A DNA stretch of 64,000 bases, taken from the NCBI GenBank assembly GCA_017471765.1, contig JAFURT010000034.1, positions 1 to 64,000 of the forward strand. The letters are read 5' to 3'. Below are positions 41,179-49,245 of the stretch, piece by piece (within the stretch, counting starts at the first letter, position 1; the number at the start of each line of letters is the position of its first letter). Origin of the DNA: Clostridia bacterium (GTDB taxonomy: Bacteria > Bacillota > Clostridia > Oscillospirales > Acutalibacteraceae). The notes beneath the pieces were generated by a model that was given only the letters and a program-made list of their open reading frames with translations, ran no database searches and was not told where the DNA came from. The position numbers and the translations under genes were made by a program.

Positions 41179-44100
41179 TTGACCCAAATCAAGAAATGGC
41201 TGGCCCTTGTGCTGGCGACGCTGATGTTGGTCATGGCGTTCCCGATTGCGGCTCTGGCTGCCGAGGATGCCCCCAATGCAGCGATTTATGTGGGCGACGC
41301 CGTAACCGAAGCGGTTGCAGCCCCGGGCGAAGAACTGACCTTTACTGTTTCGGTGGCCAATGCGGCAAATATTACCGCTGTGGCCTATGCTTTCGGCAGT
41401 GCCTATGATGCGGAGGCCTTCTCTTTTGTTTCCGGCGAGTGGTTGCTGGAAGGCAAACTGGCCGATGTGGATGCTGAAAAGCTGAATGCGGTTATTACGT
41501 TTGAGGAGGCGGCAGACGTTTCCGGCGATATTTTCCGCTTTGTGCTGGCTGCCCAGGATGTAGAGGCAACGGCGGCTTATGCTGTACAGGGCAGTGTGGT
41601 GCTGGAGTATGCCGATGGCACCACGGTGACGGTTGTTCCGTCGGCCTGCGCTGTCACGGTCGAGGCTGCTTGCACGCATGATTGGGCGGCGGCCACCTGC
41701 GTAGCCCCCAAGACCTGCACTTTGTGCGGCGAGACCGAGGGCGATCCCATCGGTGTGGTATCCGATGGCGACTACAACCTGGTGATGGATTTTGATACGG
41801 TGGGTGCCACTGTCATCACGAATCCCACCTCCTTTTATGTGAAGGAAGATGCCGGCTTCAGCGGTAACGGTCTGTTCTTTGACCGTGGCACGACCAGCAG
41901 CAACGCTGTTAGCGCCGAGATCGGCTTTGCCAAGACCGGCAAGTCCGGCGAGACCGCCCTGGTGTGGTACATGGATTGCACCAATGCCGCTACCGGTGGT
42001 CTGATTTTGTACGTATACGATAGCAACGGCAACCGTTGCATCAAGCCCACCCCCAACGCCGGGTATACCCTGGTTTCCACCGACGGTGCGGTGACGGCTG
42101 GCACCATTGATGGTTCCAATCGTGTTCTCTTTGAAAAAGGCTTTAAGGGTTGGGTAGTTATCCCCTTCTCCTCCATTACGGTCAACCACTGGAATTCTAG
42201 CGATACCAGTGCGCTGGCTATTGCCTCCGGCACGGTAAACCGGTTGTTCCTGGGCTTTGCCGGTGCGTACGGCTCTACCTTTGTGTTCGATAACTTCGGC
42301 TTTGCCGAGGATGCAGAGGCCTTTACGGCTCTGGCCGCCGCTGGCGAGCTGGAGCATGGCGGCACCTATGTCCACACCTGGAACGATGCTACCTGCACCG
42401 AGCCTAAGGTTTGCTCTGTCTGCGGTGCAACGGATGGCAACTCTCTGGGTGGCCACACTTGGGTTGCGGCTACCTGTACGGATCCCAAGACCTGCTCGGT
42501 CTGCGGTTTGACCGAGGGTATCCCGACCGGCGTTGTGACCGATCCTGCTGATTTCACCCCGGTGATGAATGCTGACGATGTCGACTATGAGACGCTGGTC
42601 TTTGAAAGCAATGCTCCCGGTTCCGTCAATAAGGTGACTACCTCCTCCAATAGCGGTAACGCATATGAGTGGAACCGTGGTTCGTCTGGCGGTAGTTCTG
42701 TTGTCGTCTTTACGGTTGTCCGCACCAATAATGCCAACGAAGAGGCTGTGGTATTCTGGGTGGATACGACCAGCCAGATTGCGGCCAAGGTCAACGCCAC
42801 CTTCATGCTGTATGGCAAGAACGGAGCTGGTGCAGACACTTGTTATAAAATAGCTGCTGGTGCTGATGTGTTTACTATCGCTGAGGATGGCATCCAGAGC
42901 ACGCTCCAGGCAGGCGATCAGACCATTCCGCTGAACAAGGGCTTTATCGGCTGGTATGTCATTCCTTTCTCTTCCTTTGTGAAGCATTGGGGTGCTGAGG
43001 AGGCCGTTATTCCCGGCGCTGTTTATCAGCTCCGTCTTGCCCACGGTGCCAACTATGGTAGCATCCTGTGGCTGGATGATATCGGCTTCACGGCGGATGC
43101 AGACGCTTTTGTGGCGGCTGTGCTGGCAGGTGAAGAAACTTCTGAGGACGTCTATGGCCACAGCTATTTCTATCCCTGCGATGCCCACTGCATGCTCTGC
43201 GGTGAACTGACCAACGAGAATGCGGCCCACAACATCGTGCATGTGGACGCTGTGGATAAGACCTGCTACGAGAATGGTAACATCGAGTATTGGTACTGCG
43301 CCGATTGCGGCACTGCTTGGGCTGACGAGGCGCTGACTATGCAGACCAATATGATGAGCGTGGTGACCCCCATGGGTCACGCTGAGGCGACTCACGTCGA
43401 GGCGAAGGCCCCTACCTGCTACGAGAACGGTAACATCGAGTACTGGTACTGCGCTGAGTGTGGCCAGGCATGGCTGGATGAGGCTTGCACCCTGAATACC
43501 AATCTGATGGCGGTTGTTCTGCCTATGGGTCACGCTGAGGCGACTCACGTCGAGGCGAAGGCCCCTACCTGCTACGAGAACGGTAACATCGAGTACTGGT
43601 ACTGTGCTGAGTGTGGCCAGGCATGGCTGGATGAGGCCTGCACCCTGAACACCAATCTGATGGCTGTTGTTCTGCCTATGGCTCACGCTGAGGCGACTCA
43701 CGTAGAGGCTAAGGCCCCTACCTGCTACGAGAACGGTAACATTGAGTACTGGTACTGCGCTGAGTGTGGCCAGGCATGGCTGGATGAGGCCTGCACCCTG
43801 AATACCAATCTGATGGCAGTTGTTCTGCCTATGGCTCACGCTGAGGCGACTCACGTCGAGGCTAAGGACGCTACCTGCTACGAAGATGGTAACATCGAGT
43901 ACTGGTATTGCGCTGATTGCGGCCAGGCGTGGCTGGATGAGGCTTGCACGTTGAACACGAACCTGAAGGCAGTTATTTTGCCTATGGCTCACGCTGAGGC
44001 GACTCACGTCGAGGCTTCTGATGGCGACTGCCAGACCCTGGGTAACATCGAGTACTGGTATTGCGCCGAGTGTGGCCAGGCATGGCTGGATGAGGCTTGC

Positions 44101-45855
44101 ACCCTAAACACGAACCTGCTGGCTGTTAAGACCGGCTATGGCGACCACAACTATGTGGATGGCACCTGTGGCATCTGCGGCGACATAGAGATTGCTGCAG
44201 CCACCATTGGTGCGAAGAAGTATGCCACATTTGCAGAGGCTTTTGCGGCCGCACAGGACGACGATGTCATCGTGTTGCTTGCTCCTATCGTGGTTAATAA
44301 GGGCGAGGCTCTGACGCTGAACAAGAATGTTACCATCACCTATACTTCCGCTGTTATGGGTGAGGCGATGATCACCAACAATGGTGAGCTGACTCTGGCT
44401 GGTAACATCAAGGTTATTTACACCTACACGGGTGAAGCGGATTCTAACTATGGCAAGGGCAACTACACCATTGCCAACAACGGCAAGCTGGTCATTGACG
44501 GGGCTACCGTTGAGAATGCAACTGCTTCTATGAAGCACGCTTTCTACGCTATTACCAATGGTAACGGCGGCGTAATCGTTCTGGAGGACGGTCTGGTCTT
44601 CAACACCAACAACTACGCTGTGCGTATGTTCGGTAACGGTAGCCTGACTGTCAACGGTGGCGAGATCAAGGGTACTCGTGCCGTTTGGATGCAGGCCCCC
44701 GGCAGCAACGCCAACAATGCCCCCAGCATCAGCTTGACCGTGAATGGCGGTAAGCTGATTGCTACCGGCGAAAGTGCCGACTACAAGCTGGCAGTTTACT
44801 CTTACAGCTACGGTGATAGCCTGAAGAACGTGTCCATCACCGTTACCGGTGGTGAGCTGGATGGCGACATCGCTCTGTCCGGTGGTAAGAATAAGACCGT
44901 CGCCGAGAAGGTTACCATCACCGGCGGTACGATTACTGACCTGTACAGCTATGCCGCTGATGAGGTTGCTGTTAAGACTGTCAGCGTGTCCGGTGGTACT
45001 TTCGATTATGATGTGTCTACATATTGTGCTGACGGCTACGACTGCACCGTCAACGAGGATGGTACCTACGGTGTCGCCCTTCACAAGCATTCCTACAGCG
45101 AGGCAACCTGCACCGAGCCTGGCACCTGCGCTTGCGGCGAGGTCAAGGACGTGGCGCTGGGTCACATCATCGCTGATGGCGTCTGCACCGGCTGTGGCTT
45201 GTCTGCTGAGTGGGTTGTGGATGCTAAGGGGCGTACCTTCTTCCTGCTGGACGGCGTCAAGCTGACCACCCTGCAGAAGATCGACGGCGAGCATTACTAT
45301 TTCAGCACCGGCGATGGCCACATGATTACCGACAAGACCATCTGGGTTGCCAAGAACAACCCCTATGGCTTGCCTTCCGGCCACCAGATGCTGGGCGCTG
45401 ACGGTAAGCTGGCGATTGTAAAGAACGGCTGGATGACCAACGATAAGGGCCAGACCTTCTACTACATCAATGATGAGCGTGTGAAGGGTCTGTACGAGAT
45501 CGATGGCGACTACTACTACTTCAATACCGGTAGCGGTCTGCTGACGGTCAGCAAGACCATCTGGGTTGCCAAGAGCAACGCCTATGGCCTAGCTTGCGGC
45601 AACTATGAGATCGGTGCTGATGGTAAGCTGATTGTGGCGAAGACCGGTTTCATGACCGCAAACGGCAAGACCTACTACTATGTAGATGGCGAGATCGTGA
45701 AGGGTTTGTACAAGGTCGACGACGCTTACTACTACTTCAACACCGGCGACGGTCATATGATGACCAGCCGCACCATCTGGGTTGCCAAGAGCAACGCCTA
45801 TGGCCTGGCTGCCGGCAACTACGAGGTCGGCGCTGACGGCGTGATTATTCTGTAA
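41179..45855 (+). CDS. Giant secreted repeat protein, 1559 residues (1558 codons after a TTG start)
   Basis: Start at TTG 41179, 8 bp after AAAGGAG; a GTG at 41170 would sit on the ribosome binding site. Signal peptide ends near AALAA (about residue 28). In order: a cohesin/Ig-like beta domain (about 30-155); Cys-rich HDW/HTW..CxxC segments; two copies of a module of about 200 residues ending GFKGWVVIPFSS... FDNFGFAEDAEAF; six 51-residue Cys repeats (about 680-985); a beta-helix region with NGG/GGTI turns; and three C-terminal repeats of about 70 residues (KTIWVAKSNAYGL, AAGNYEVGADG). No sortase signal. It shares its C-terminal repeats with the protein at 8097. Surface binding is likely, ligand unknown. 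Confidence 0.8.
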   Translation: MTQIKKWLALVLATLMLVMAFPIAALAAEDAPNAAIYVGDAVTEAVAAPGEELTFTVSVANAANITAVAYAFGSAYDAEAFSFVSGEWLLEGKLADVDAEKLNAVITFEEAADVSGDIFRFVLAAQDVEATAAYAVQGSVVLEYADGTTVTVVPSACAVTVEAACTHDWAAATCVAPKTCTLCGETEGDPIGVVSDGDYNLVMDFDTVGATVITNPTSFYVKEDAGFSGNGLFFDRGTTSSNAVSAEIGFAKTGKSGETALVWYMDCTNAATGGLILYVYDSNGNRCIKPTPNAGYTLVSTDGAVTAGTIDGSNRVLFEKGFKGWVVIPFSSITVNHWNSSDTSALAIASGTVNRLFLGFAGAYGSTFVFDNFGFAEDAEAFTALAAAGELEHGGTYVHTWNDATCTEPKVCSVCGATDGNSLGGHTWVAATCTDPKTCSVCGLTEGIPTGVVTDPADFTPVMNADDVDYETLVFESNAPGSVNKVTTSSNSGNAYEWNRGSSGGSSVVVFTVVRTNNANEEAVVFWVDTTSQIAAKVNATFMLYGKNGAGADTCYKIAAGADVFTIAEDGIQSTLQAGDQTIPLNKGFIGWYVIPFSSFVKHWGAEEAVIPGAVYQLRLAHGANYGSILWLDDIGFTADADAFVAAVLAGEETSEDVYGHSYFYPCDAHCMLCGELTNENAAHNIVHVDAVDKTCYENGNIEYWYCADCGTAWADEALTMQTNMMSVVTPMGHAEATHVEAKAPTCYENGNIEYWYCAECGQAWLDEACTLNTNLMAVVLPMGHAEATHVEAKAPTCYENGNIEYWYCAECGQAWLDEACTLNTNLMAVVLPMAHAEATHVEAKAPTCYENGNIEYWYCAECGQAWLDEACTLNTNLMAVVLPMAHAEATHVEAKDATCYEDGNIEYWYCADCGQAWLDEACTLNTNLKAVILPMAHAEATHVEASDGDCQTLGNIEYWYCAECGQAWLDEACTLNTNLLAVKTGYGDHNYVDGTCGICGDIEIAAATIGAKKYATFAEAFAAAQDDDVIVLLAPIVVNKGEALTLNKNVTITYTSAVMGEAMITNNGELTLAGNIKVIYTYTGEADSNYGKGNYTIANNGKLVIDGATVENATASMKHAFYAITNGNGGVIVLEDGLVFNTNNYAVRMFGNGSLTVNGGEIKGTRAVWMQAPGSNANNAPSISLTVNGGKLIATGESADYKLAVYSYSYGDSLKNVSITVTGGELDGDIALSGGKNKTVAEKVTITGGTITDLYSYAADEVAVKTVSVSGGTFDYDVSTYCADGYDCTVNEDGTYGVALHKHSYSEATCTEPGTCACGEVKDVALGHIIADGVCTGCGLSAEWVVDAKGRTFFLLDGVKLTTLQKIDGEHYYFSTGDGHMITDKTIWVAKNNPYGLPSGHQMLGADGKLAIVKNGWMTNDKGQTFYYINDERVKGLYEIDGDYYYFNTGSGLLTVSKTIWVAKSNAYGLACGNYEIGADGKLIVAKTGFMTANGKTYYYVDGEIVKGLYKVDDAYYYFNTGDGHMMTSRTIWVAKSNAYGLAAGNYEVGADGVIIL
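43222..44139 (+). repeat. Six 153-bp coding tandem repeats
   Basis: Units begin every 153 bp from 43222 and encode 51 residues of the form HAEATHVEAKAPTCYENGN, then IEYWYCAECGQAWLDEACTL. Each has a Cys, then CxxC, then a further Cys, fit to bind zinc or form disulfides. The middle units are almost identical at DNA level; the first and last have diverged, the usual sign of internal expansion. Confidence 0.92.
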
Positions 45856-45876
45856 TATTCGGCATGGTATAAGATT

Positions 45877-45910
45877 GGGGGCTGTGGGTAAACCCACAGC
45901 CCCCTGATTT
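45877..45910 (+). terminator. Terminator of the giant secreted protein
   Basis: GGGGGCTGTGGGT and complement with a 2-nt loop, then TGATTTT. Confidence 0.8.
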
Positions 45911-45933
45911 TGCAAGAATCGAACTAAACAAAA

Positions 45934-45963
45934 AAGCCTCACCCTTCGAGGGTGAGGCTTTTT
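45934..45963 (-). terminator. Terminator of the abrB-type gene, bidirectional
   Basis: AAGCCTCACCC and complement with a 5-nt loop, bordered by an A-run on one side and a T-run on the other. Confidence 0.85.
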
Positions 45964-45976
45964 GGCTTTGTACGGA

Positions 45977-46222
45977 TTATCTCTGCTCGCCAATTTCATG
46001 GCGGCAGTTAATACAAATATTTTTGCCCTTATAGGTGCTGACATCCCGGGCATTTCCACAAAAAATACAGGCCGGCTGGTACTTCTTCAGAACAATGGTG
46101 TTATCCTCAATGAATATCTCCAGTGAGTCGGAATCCCCAATTTCCAGGGTGCGGCGCAATTCGATGGGAAGCACGAACCGGCCCACGCTGTCGATACGGC
46201 GGACGATACCGGTAGAGGTCAT
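45977..46222 (-). CDS. AbrB-family transition-state-type regulator
   Basis: 81 residues from the ATG at 46222 behind AAGGAG. The N-terminal swapped-hairpin AbrB domain (GIVRRIDSVGRFVLPIELRR, TLEIGDSDSLEIFIED) is followed by a short zinc-ribbon-like tail with two CxxC pairs (CIFCGNARD, CINCRHEIG). Such DNA-binding proteins act as dimers or tetramers on AT-rich promoters and often control stationary-phase genes. It has a strong promoter of its own. Confidence 0.92.
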   Translation of the reverse strand: MTSTGIVRRIDSVGRFVLPIELRRTLEIGDSDSLEIFIEDNTIVLKKYQPACIFCGNARDVSTYKGKNICINCRHEIGEQR

Positions 46223-46256
46223 ACTGACGCAACTCCTTTTTCTTAATTTCGACAGT

Positions 46257-46285
46257 ATTTTACCAAATATCGGGAAATTTGTCAA
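46257..46285 (-). promoter_or_regulatory. Promoter of the abrB-type gene
   Basis: TTGACA (46285-46280), 17 bp and TAAAAT (46262-46257) on the minus strand. Confidence 0.8.
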
Positions 46286-46316
46286 GAGATGTCGTTTTGT
46301 TTTTTCAAAAAGCAAA

Positions 46317-46342
46317 GGGAGGGTACTGTATAGTACCCTCCC
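46317..46342 (-). terminator. Terminator of the Cys/Gly-rich small gene
   Basis: A perfect 11-bp stem (GGGAGGGTACT and complement, 4-nt loop), followed on the minus strand by TTTGCTTTTTG. Confidence 0.75.
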
Positions 46343-46358
46343 CGCCGGCAGAGGTTGG

Positions 46359-46520
46359 TTAGCAGCCGCAGCCACAGCCGCAATCGTAGCCGCCGCAACC
46401 GCAGCCGTTGTTGGTGGTGTTGACACAACCACTTCCGTTATCATCGATCAGCAACAGAATGATGATGATGAGCAGGATCCAGTTGCAGTCACTGCCACAA
46501 AACAGATTACGCAGACACAT
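46359..46520 (-). CDS. Small hydrophobic Cys/Gly-rich protein, 53 residues
   Basis: ATG at 46520 with AAGGAGGTGG 7 bp upstream. The protein has one very hydrophobic segment (WILLIIIILLLI) after two cysteines, then NNGCGCGGYDCGCGCGC at the end. Ten cysteines in 53 residues. Similar tiny proteins are seen in Clostridia and Bacilli and some are spore-associated, but the family is not sure. A promoter (TTGCAC, 18 bp, TACACT at 46574-46545) lies upstream. Confidence 0.7.
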   Translation of the reverse strand: MCLRNLFCGSDCNWILLIIIILLLIDDNGSGCVNTTNNGCGCGGYDCGCGCGC

Positions 46521-46638
46521 GTCGTTCCACCTCCTTACATTCACAGTGTATGTGGCGGCGGAAAAAGGGTGCAAAATTTTTTCAGTATGAATAACCGGGC
46601 GAAAAGCCGCCTATATTCCCTATATAGGAGGCGAGAAG

Positions 46639-49071
46639 ATGTATCGGTTTAAGCGGTTTACAGAGAAGGCGAATATCGCACTTAACCTGGCCATTGAGGG
46701 GGCCAGAGAAATGGGACACACCTACATTGGAACAGAGCATATCCTGTTAGGTTTACTCCGGGAAGGTAGTGGAGTGGCGGCGGTGGTGCTGGCGGCCAGA
46801 GGCATTACAGTGTTGCGGTATACCGAGAGAATATTGGCCGCCGAGTCCTCCGGCATGTACAGCGCATTGACACCGGAGGATTTTACGCCACGGGCCAAGG
46901 CGGCGATGGAAGCGGCGTTGACGGATGCGGCGATGGCTCAACAGCGGTTTGCCGGAACAGAGCATCTGCTGGCGGCTATCCTGCGGGATGATACCAGCGT
47001 GGCGGTGCGACTGCTACAACTACTGGATGGACGCCCCCATGAACTGTTAGGGGATATTCAGCAGATTGTCGGCGGTCAAGCCCCTTCCTCCGGGCCGGCA
47101 CAGCGACAGGGGGCAAAGAGCCGCACCCCCACCCTGGAGCAATATGGGCGGGATCTAACACAGCTTGCCCGCAGTGGACGGCTTGACCCGGTGATTGGGC
47201 GAGAGCAGGAGATTCAGCGGGTCATTCAGATCCTCTGCCGCCGCACCAAAAACAACCCCTGTCTTATCGGGGAGCCGGGGGTGGGCAAGACGGCTGTGGC
47301 GGAAGGGTTAGCCCAACGTATTGCGGCCGATGAGGTGCCGGAATTACTGCGAGGCAAGCGGCTGTTAACCCTTGACCTGACCGGTATGGTAGCCGGTACA
47401 AAATACCGGGGCGATTTTGAGGAGCGAGTTAAAAATGCCATTACCGAAGTGGGCAAGGCTGGGGATGTGCTATTGTTTATTGATGAGATGCACAACTTGA
47501 TTGGGGCAGGTGCGGCAGAGGGGGCGGTGGATGCCGCCAATATCCTCAAGCCGGTGCTGGCCAGAGGAGAATTGCAACTGATTGGCGCTACCACCATTAC
47601 CGAATACCGCAGGCACATCGAAAAGGACGCGGCGCTGGAGCGCCGCTTTCAGCCGGTGACGGTGGGGGAGCCTACCGTGGAGCAGACCCTGACCATTCTG
47701 CAAGGGTTGCGGGATAAATATGAGGCGCATCACAAGGTGAAGATTGGCGATGAGGCGCTGTCGGCGGCGGTGTCTATGGCGGTGCGGTACATTCCCGACC
47801 GCTTTCTGCCGGACAAAGCCATTGACCTGGTGGACGAGGCGGCCTCTCGTGTGCGCCTGCGCACCTATGAGTCACCAGCCGAGGTGCGTCAGCTGGAGGG
47901 GGAGGCGGTGCGGCTGTCAGCCGAGAAGCGGGCGGCCATCCATGAGCAGGATTTTGAGTTGGCCGCCCGTCTGCGAGATGAAGAAAAGGCGCTGTCCCTC
48001 CATTTGGAACAGCGGCGGGAGCATTGGCAACAGCAGGAACAGCTGGCCGGGCATGCCGGCGAGGTGACGGCGGCGGATGTGGCGGAGGTAGTGGCTGGAT
48101 GGACAGGAATTCCGGCCCATCAGGTAAGCCAGGAGGAGCAGAAACGTCTGCAACAGCTGGAAAGCCTCCTCCACCAGAGGCTTGTAGGGCAGGAGAAAGC
48201 GGTGAGTGCCGTTGCACGGGCGGTTCGGCGCAGTCGGGTCGGCCTGCAAGATCCCAACCGTCCGGGCGGGTCCTTTATATTTCTTGGCCCCACCGGTGTG
48301 GGCAAGACAGAACTGTGCAAAGCGTTGGCAGGGGCCCTGTTCGGGGATGAAAAGGCCATGGTGCGGCTGGATATGTCGGAATACATGGAGAAGCACGCTG
48401 TGTCACGGCTGATTGGCTCCCCTCCCGGCTATGTGGGGCATGAGGAGGGCGGCCAGCTCACGGAGGCGGTACGCCGCCGTCCATACAGTGTGGTCCTGTT
48501 TGACGAAATCGAAAAAGCCCACCCGGACATCTTCAATTTGCTGTTACAGCTCTTGGAGGATGGGCAGTTGACCGACGCTCAGGGGCGTCATGTAGATTTT
48601 CGGCACACGCTGGTTATTATGACCTCCAACGTGGGGGCCAGGCGGGTGGCTGGCGAGGGACGAGTGGGGTTTTCTTCCATTGGGGATGGGACGCCGTCTG
48701 CGGAGACACAGCGCAACGAGGCAATGAGCGAACTAAAAAAGCTCTTCCGGCCGGAATTGCTCAACCGTGTGGATGAGGTGATCGTATTTCGCCCCCTTAC
48801 CCGGGAACAGGTGGAACAGATTGCTAAGCGTCTGCTGGAAGGACTGGCAGGCCGGGTGGAAAAGCTGGGCTACACCCTGGCTGCAGAGGACGGTGTGGCG
48901 GCAAAGCTTGCCGAGGCAGGATTCGACCCGGTGTATGGGGCACGGCCGTTGCGGCGAGCCCTGCAGACTGCCGTGGAGGACCCGTTGGCGGAACGGCTGT
49001 TGGCGGGTGCTTATCGAAAAGGGGAGACCGTGCGGATTTCAGTAGCAGAGGGCGGTATTACGGTAGCATAA
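46639..49071 (+). CDS. clpC: AAA+ unfoldase ClpC
   Basis: 810 residues. N-terminal Clp-N repeat domain ([37 protein letters not shown]); first AAA+ with [14 protein letters not shown] at about 211; a UVR-type middle domain ([19 protein letters not shown]); second AAA+ with [14 protein letters not shown] at about 550 and the ClpX-type C-terminal D2 domain. It unfolds substrates for ClpP. The ctsR-mcsA-mcsB genes that precede clpC in Bacillus are absent, so adaptor and repressor control must come from elsewhere. Start behind ATAGGAGGCGAG. Confidence 0.96.
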   Translation: MYRFKRFTEKANIALNLAIEGAREMGHTYIGTEHILLGLLREGSGVAAVVLAARGITVLRYTERILAAESSGMYSALTPEDFTPRAKAAMEAALTDAAMAQQRFAGTEHLLAAILRDDTSVAVRLLQLLDGRPHELLGDIQQIVGGQAPSSGPAQRQGAKSRTPTLEQYGRDLTQLARSGRLDPVIGREQEIQRVIQILCRRTKNNPCLIGEPGVGKTAVAEGLAQRIAADEVPELLRGKRLLTLDLTGMVAGTKYRGDFEERVKNAITEVGKAGDVLLFIDEMHNLIGAGAAEGAVDAANILKPVLARGELQLIGATTITEYRRHIEKDAALERRFQPVTVGEPTVEQTLTILQGLRDKYEAHHKVKIGDEALSAAVSMAVRYIPDRFLPDKAIDLVDEAASRVRLRTYESPAEVRQLEGEAVRLSAEKRAAIHEQDFELAARLRDEEKALSLHLEQRREHWQQQEQLAGHAGEVTAADVAEVVAGWTGIPAHQVSQEEQKRLQQLESLLHQRLVGQEKAVSAVARAVRRSRVGLQDPNRPGGSFIFLGPTGVGKTELCKALAGALFGDEKAMVRLDMSEYMEKHAVSRLIGSPPGYVGHEEGGQLTEAVRRRPYSVVLFDEIEKAHPDIFNLLLQLLEDGQLTDAQGRHVDFRHTLVIMTSNVGARRVAGEGRVGFSSIGDGTPSAETQRNEAMSELKKLFRPELLNRVDEVIVFRPLTREQVEQIAKRLLEGLAGRVEKLGYTLAAEDGVAAKLAEAGFDPVYGARPLRRALQTAVEDPLAERLLAGAYRKGETVRISVAEGGITVA

Positions 49072-49073
49072 AA

Positions 49074-49102
49074 AAGCCCACCGGGAATTTCCCGGTGGGC
49101 TT
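49074..49102 (+). terminator. Bidirectional terminator between clpC and the peptide gene
   Basis: A perfect 13-bp stem (AAGCCCACCGGGA and complement) with a 3-nt loop, with an A-run before it that serves the minus strand. Confidence 0.85.
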
Positions 49103-49109
49103 AAACTTG

Positions 49110-49220
49110 TTATTCTTCTTCAAACTCTTCCCACTCAAAGTCATTGGTGGAGTTGCTGATGGCTTCCTCCTGCTGGAAGATAACCAGTTCCAGTTGAGGC
49201 TCTACGTACTGCTTTTTCAT
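49110..49220 (-). CDS. 36-residue acidic peptide downstream of a secreted protein
   Basis: ATG at 49220, 8 bp after AAAGGAG, opens a frame that begins MKKQYVEPQLELVIFQQEEA and ends in FEWEEFEEE. It lies 25 bp after the 600-residue secreted protein in the same direction and directly before a terminator, so it is the last gene of that operon. The start MKKxYxxPxxELV-x-QEExI resembles a widespread class of tiny Clostridia peptides of the form MKKxYxxPE, whose function I do not know. There is no signal peptide. A leader-type (RiPP-like) peptide or a small regulator are options. Confidence 0.7.
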   Translation of the reverse strand: MKKQYVEPQLELVIFQQEEAISNSTNDFEWEEFEEE

Positions 49221-49245
49221 AGTATTATCTCCTTTCGTATGGTCA

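Noticed and set aside
41146..44007. 953-codon open frame opposite to the giant secreted protein
   Set aside because: Its apparent internal repeats mirror the repeats of the sense gene. There is no ribosome binding site or family match.
43222..44139. CRISPR-like regular repetition
   Set aside because: The units are 153 bp with no spacers, stay in frame and encode a Cys-rich protein repeat.
46408..46652. Plus-strand frames opposite the Cys/Gly-rich small protein
   Set aside because: No ribosome binding site or domain; they run into the leader of clpC.
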